From positions 1 through 7,201 of the forward strand of contig CADCWH010000175.1 of the NCBI GenBank assembly GCA_902806395.1: a stretch of DNA of 7,201 nucleotides, read 5' to 3'. The first letter of the stretch is position 1. Each line of letters starts with the position of its first letter. Position numbers and translations under genes: made by a program. The notes under the pieces are model-generated. The model had not been told where the DNA came from and did not search any database. It saw nothing but the letters and a program-made list of their open reading frames with translations. Shown piece by piece: positions 5,528-7,201 of this stretch. This DNA comes from an uncultured Thermomicrobiales bacterium. Lineage in GTDB: Bacteria; Chloroflexota; Chloroflexia; Thermomicrobiales; UBA6265.

Positions 5528-6556
5528 ATGCGACTCAAGCCGGTCGGCGAGCAGGTAGCGGTAGTCCTCGGTGCCTCGAGCGGGATCGGGCGGGAGACCG
5601 CGCTGCGGTTCGCTCAGCAGGGGGCAAAGGTTGTCGTCGCCGCGCGAGGCGAGCCCGGGCTCACCTCACTCGCCGCCGAGATTACCGCGCACGGCGGCGA
5701 GGCCGCCTACGCCGTATGTGACGTCACGGACTTCGCGCAGGTCGAGGGCGTGGCCGAGGTGGCCGTGCGGACCTTCGGCCGCATCGACACGTGGGTCAAC
5801 GTCGCCGCTGTGGGGGTGGTCGCCCGCTTTGAAGACACGTCGCCGGAGGAGTTCCGGCGCGTGATGGAGGTCACCTTCATGGGGCAGGTCCACGGCGCGA
5901 AGGCGGCCCTCCCGCACCTGCGCCGGGGCGGTGCCCTGATCTCCATCGCGTCGGTCGAGAGCATCGCCGCACTGCCGCTGCATTCGGCGTACGCCGCCGC
6001 AAAGCACGCGGTCGAGGGCATGATCGACGCGCTCCGGCGGGAACTGCTCGCGGACTGGGTGCCGATCTCGGTCACGAGCGTGAAGCCAGCCACGATCAAC
6101 ACTCCCTTCTTCACCAACGCCCGTAACAAGATGGAGGTGAAGTCTCAGGGCATCCCACCGTTCTACCAACCGAGTGTCGTGGCGGACTGCGTACTCTACG
6201 CCGCCGAGCATCCAGTGCGCGACGTGTTCGCCGGCGGCGCCGGCAAGCTGATGGCGCTGAACCAGATGTTCACCCCAGGTCTCCTCGACGCCGTGCTGGG
6301 ACGGGTCGGTATCCCCCTCCAGCGCAGGGACGAGCCGGAGCCCGGCGGGGAGGGCAACCTGTACGCGCCGAACGCGGGTGAGAACCGCGTCGAGGGTGAC
6401 TTCAGCGAGAAGGCCGTGCGCTTCAGCCCCTACACCTGGGTGGTGACGCACCCCAAGGCAAGGGTGGGCATTTCCGGGGGCGTGCTGGCCGCGACCGGCG
6501 CCCTGCTCGCGCGGGGTCACGACGGGACGTCCGGCCGACGCGCCAAGACGAGATGA
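5528..6556 (+). CDS. Short-chain dehydrogenase/reductase (SDR)
   Basis: A 342-residue NAD(P)-dependent oxidoreductase with a Rossmann fold. The cofactor-binding loop is GASSGIG at residues 15-21. R40 at the end of strand 2 hints at NADP(H). D65 follows strand 3 (CDVTD), and NVAA at 91-94 replaces the usual NNAG. The catalytic residues are S142, Y155 and K159 (YAAAK). The tetrad Asn is Thr at 116 (VTFMG). Together with PPFYQP (210-215), YAAEHP (224-229) and the roughly 100-residue C-terminal extension, this matches a subgroup of longer SDRs (about 330 residues) whose substrate is not known. The last 30 residues include a hydrophobic stretch (VGISGGVLAATGALLA, 313-328) that could touch membrane. 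ATG 5528 is chosen because GGAGG (5518-5522) is 5 nt upstream; an in-frame GTG at 5480 lacks such a site and would add an Arg-rich 16-residue tail. It is probably a single-gene unit. Confidence 0.93.
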   Translation: MRLKPVGEQVAVVLGASSGIGRETALRFAQQGAKVVVAARGEPGLTSLAAEITAHGGEAAYAVCDVTDFAQVEGVAEVAVRTFGRIDTWVNVAAVGVVARFEDTSPEEFRRVMEVTFMGQVHGAKAALPHLRRGGALISIASVESIAALPLHSAYAAAKHAVEGMIDALRRELLADWVPISVTSVKPATINTPFFTNARNKMEVKSQGIPPFYQPSVVADCVLYAAEHPVRDVFAGGAGKLMALNQMFTPGLLDAVLGRVGIPLQRRDEPEPGGEGNLYAPNAGENRVEGDFSEKAVRFSPYTWVVTHPKARVGISGGVLAATGALLARGHDGTSGRRAKTR

Positions 6557-6718
6557 CGGACGGCCCGCACAGCGATGTCCCGATCGTCAGGTGAACCTAC
6601 GCGGGCGAAGCGGTTGGGCGTGTCGCGGCGCTCGCCTCCCGTGTCGTCATCTATCGCATCGCGCTGGGCCGTTTCCCGCCTGCGCCACGTCGCAGCCCCT
6701 TCCGGCTCGCTTCGTGAT

Positions 6719-6772
6719 GCTCGGCACGGAGTGACGAGCGTCCGCGTTCCCTCAACGTGGACCGTGCCGAGC
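6719..6772. repeat. 11-bp perfect inverted repeat with 32-nt spacer
   Basis: GCTCGGCACGG (6719-6729) and CCGTGCCGAGC (6762-6772) are exact reverse complements. The 32-nt spacer contains a smaller CGTT/AACG hairpin with loop CCCTC. It could be a bidirectional transcription end for the convergent SDR and upp genes or a structured RNA element. No T-run is present. Confidence 0.5.
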
Positions 6773-6872
6773 CGGGCCGCATCACTGACGTGCTATGTAG
6801 TTATCGAGCGATGGACTACGGCCACATGGCAGGGCGCACTGCCAAGAACCAGATGCGCCCACCACGCCTGAA

Positions 6873-6892
6873 CGGCGAGCGACCGCTCGCCG
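6873..6892. repeat. 20-bp inverted repeat, hairpin-forming
   Basis: CGGCGAGCG (6873-6881) and CGCTCGCCG (6884-6892) are exact reverse complements around AC; as RNA this gives an 8-bp stem with loop GACC. It lies about 165 nt beyond the upp stop on the minus strand, so it may end or stabilise that transcript. It lacks a U-tract on either strand. Confidence 0.45.
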
Positions 6893-7057
6893 CTGGTGAC
6901 CGACTGTGGACGGGGATGCCGTGGTCCGCGCCCGGACGCGACCGTTCAAACCACACCCGATCGCCGTTCTCGAGGTCCGAGGTGGTGTGCTCTTGGGGTC
7001 AGCGAACGTGGTGGCAGAGACGAAGGCACGATGGGCCGGTACCGGTGGGGCCAGACC

Positions 7058-7201
7058 TCAGCTCGTCCCGAACAACCGGTCCCCCGCGTCGCCCAGTCCC
7101 GGCCGGATGAAACGGCGCTCGTCGAGTTCGCGTTCCAGCGAGGCGACGTAGAGTTGGACGTCCGGGTGGTCCTGCTCCATTCGCGCCACGCCCTCGGGGG
7201 C
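7058..7201 (-). CDS. upp: Uracil phosphoribosyltransferase, C-terminal part
   Basis: The last 47 codons of a gene that starts outside the window. It encodes the pyrimidine salvage enzyme that joins uracil and PRPP to make UMP in the cytoplasm. The visible part begins APEGV, part of the conserved AAPEG loop, continues with [12 protein letters not shown], and ends [30 protein letters not shown] is the hallmark C-terminus that contacts uracil in this family. Full-length enzymes are about 208 residues, so roughly 160 residues are missing beyond position 7201. The stop is TGA (complement of 7058-7060). It converges on the SDR gene. Confidence 0.96.
   Translation of the reverse strand, partial: APEGVARMEQDHPDVQLYVASLERELDERRFIRPGLGDAGDRLFGTS

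Larger units (their letters stand above)
6557..7057. other. Gene-free stretch between convergent SDR and upp
   Basis: About 500 bp without a supported gene. Three plus-strand open frames of roughly 80-117 codons overlap one another; they are Arg/Ser/Trp-rich, have no family resemblance, and two of them run into the antisense of upp. The region holds two notable inverted repeats (6719-6772 and 6873-6892), and must contain the transcript ends of both flanking genes. Confidence 0.5.

Noticed and set aside
6955..6972. GTTCAAACC, resembling a tRNA T-loop
   Set aside because: No matching acceptor, D or anticodon arms could be folded around it.
6757..7110. 117-codon plus-strand frame overlapping upp
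   Set aside because: Its 3' part is antisense to the clearly identifiable upp C-terminus, and the rest has no family resemblance.

Overview
High-GC bacterial DNA, most likely from a Chloroflexota-type organism (Thermomicrobia/Sphaerobacter-like). This rests mainly on a 56-residue DUF5679 zinc-ribbon protein and on the general character of the proteins, so the phylum is an inference. No rRNA, tRNA, CRISPR array, insertion sequence or phage gene is visible. The genes look like ordinary chromosomal housekeeping and accessory metabolism, and I see no convincing novel multi-gene system.

Layout, left to right. 1-598 holds no gene I can support. 599-1894 (+) is a full-length MFS drug/siderophore-exporter-type gene interrupted by one in-frame TAG at codon 132, with no other damage. 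Just after it, 1916-1965 holds two palindromes sharing the core CCGACCG-N-CGGTCGG, which look like a repressor operator pair. 1986-2124 (+) looks like a small zinc-ribbon gene broken by a one-base frameshift. 2266-2436 (+) is the intact DUF5679 gene, closed by a strong hairpin at 2464-2500. 2501-3083 is gene-free. 3084-4040 (+) is a two-domain universal stress protein. It converges on 4188-5108 (-), an acetamidase/formamidase-family amidohydrolase. 5528-6556 (+) is a short-chain dehydrogenase/reductase transcribed divergently from the amidohydrolase. 6557-7057 is gene-free apart from inverted repeats, and 7058-7201 (-) is the C-terminal end of upp (uracil phosphoribosyltransferase).

The richest non-coding stretch is the 419-bp divergent region 5109-5527. 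It holds a perfect 12-bp palindrome close to the amidohydrolase start, a two-tier 44-nt stem-loop whose loop carries AGGAGG on the minus strand, and a near-perfect sigma-54 -24/-12 sequence pointing at the dehydrogenase. The sigma-54 match is surprising because rpoN is generally not expected in Chloroflexota. The genes do not form one pathway: each appears to be its own transcription unit, with convergent pairs (USP/amidohydrolase, SDR/upp) and one divergent pair (amidohydrolase/SDR).
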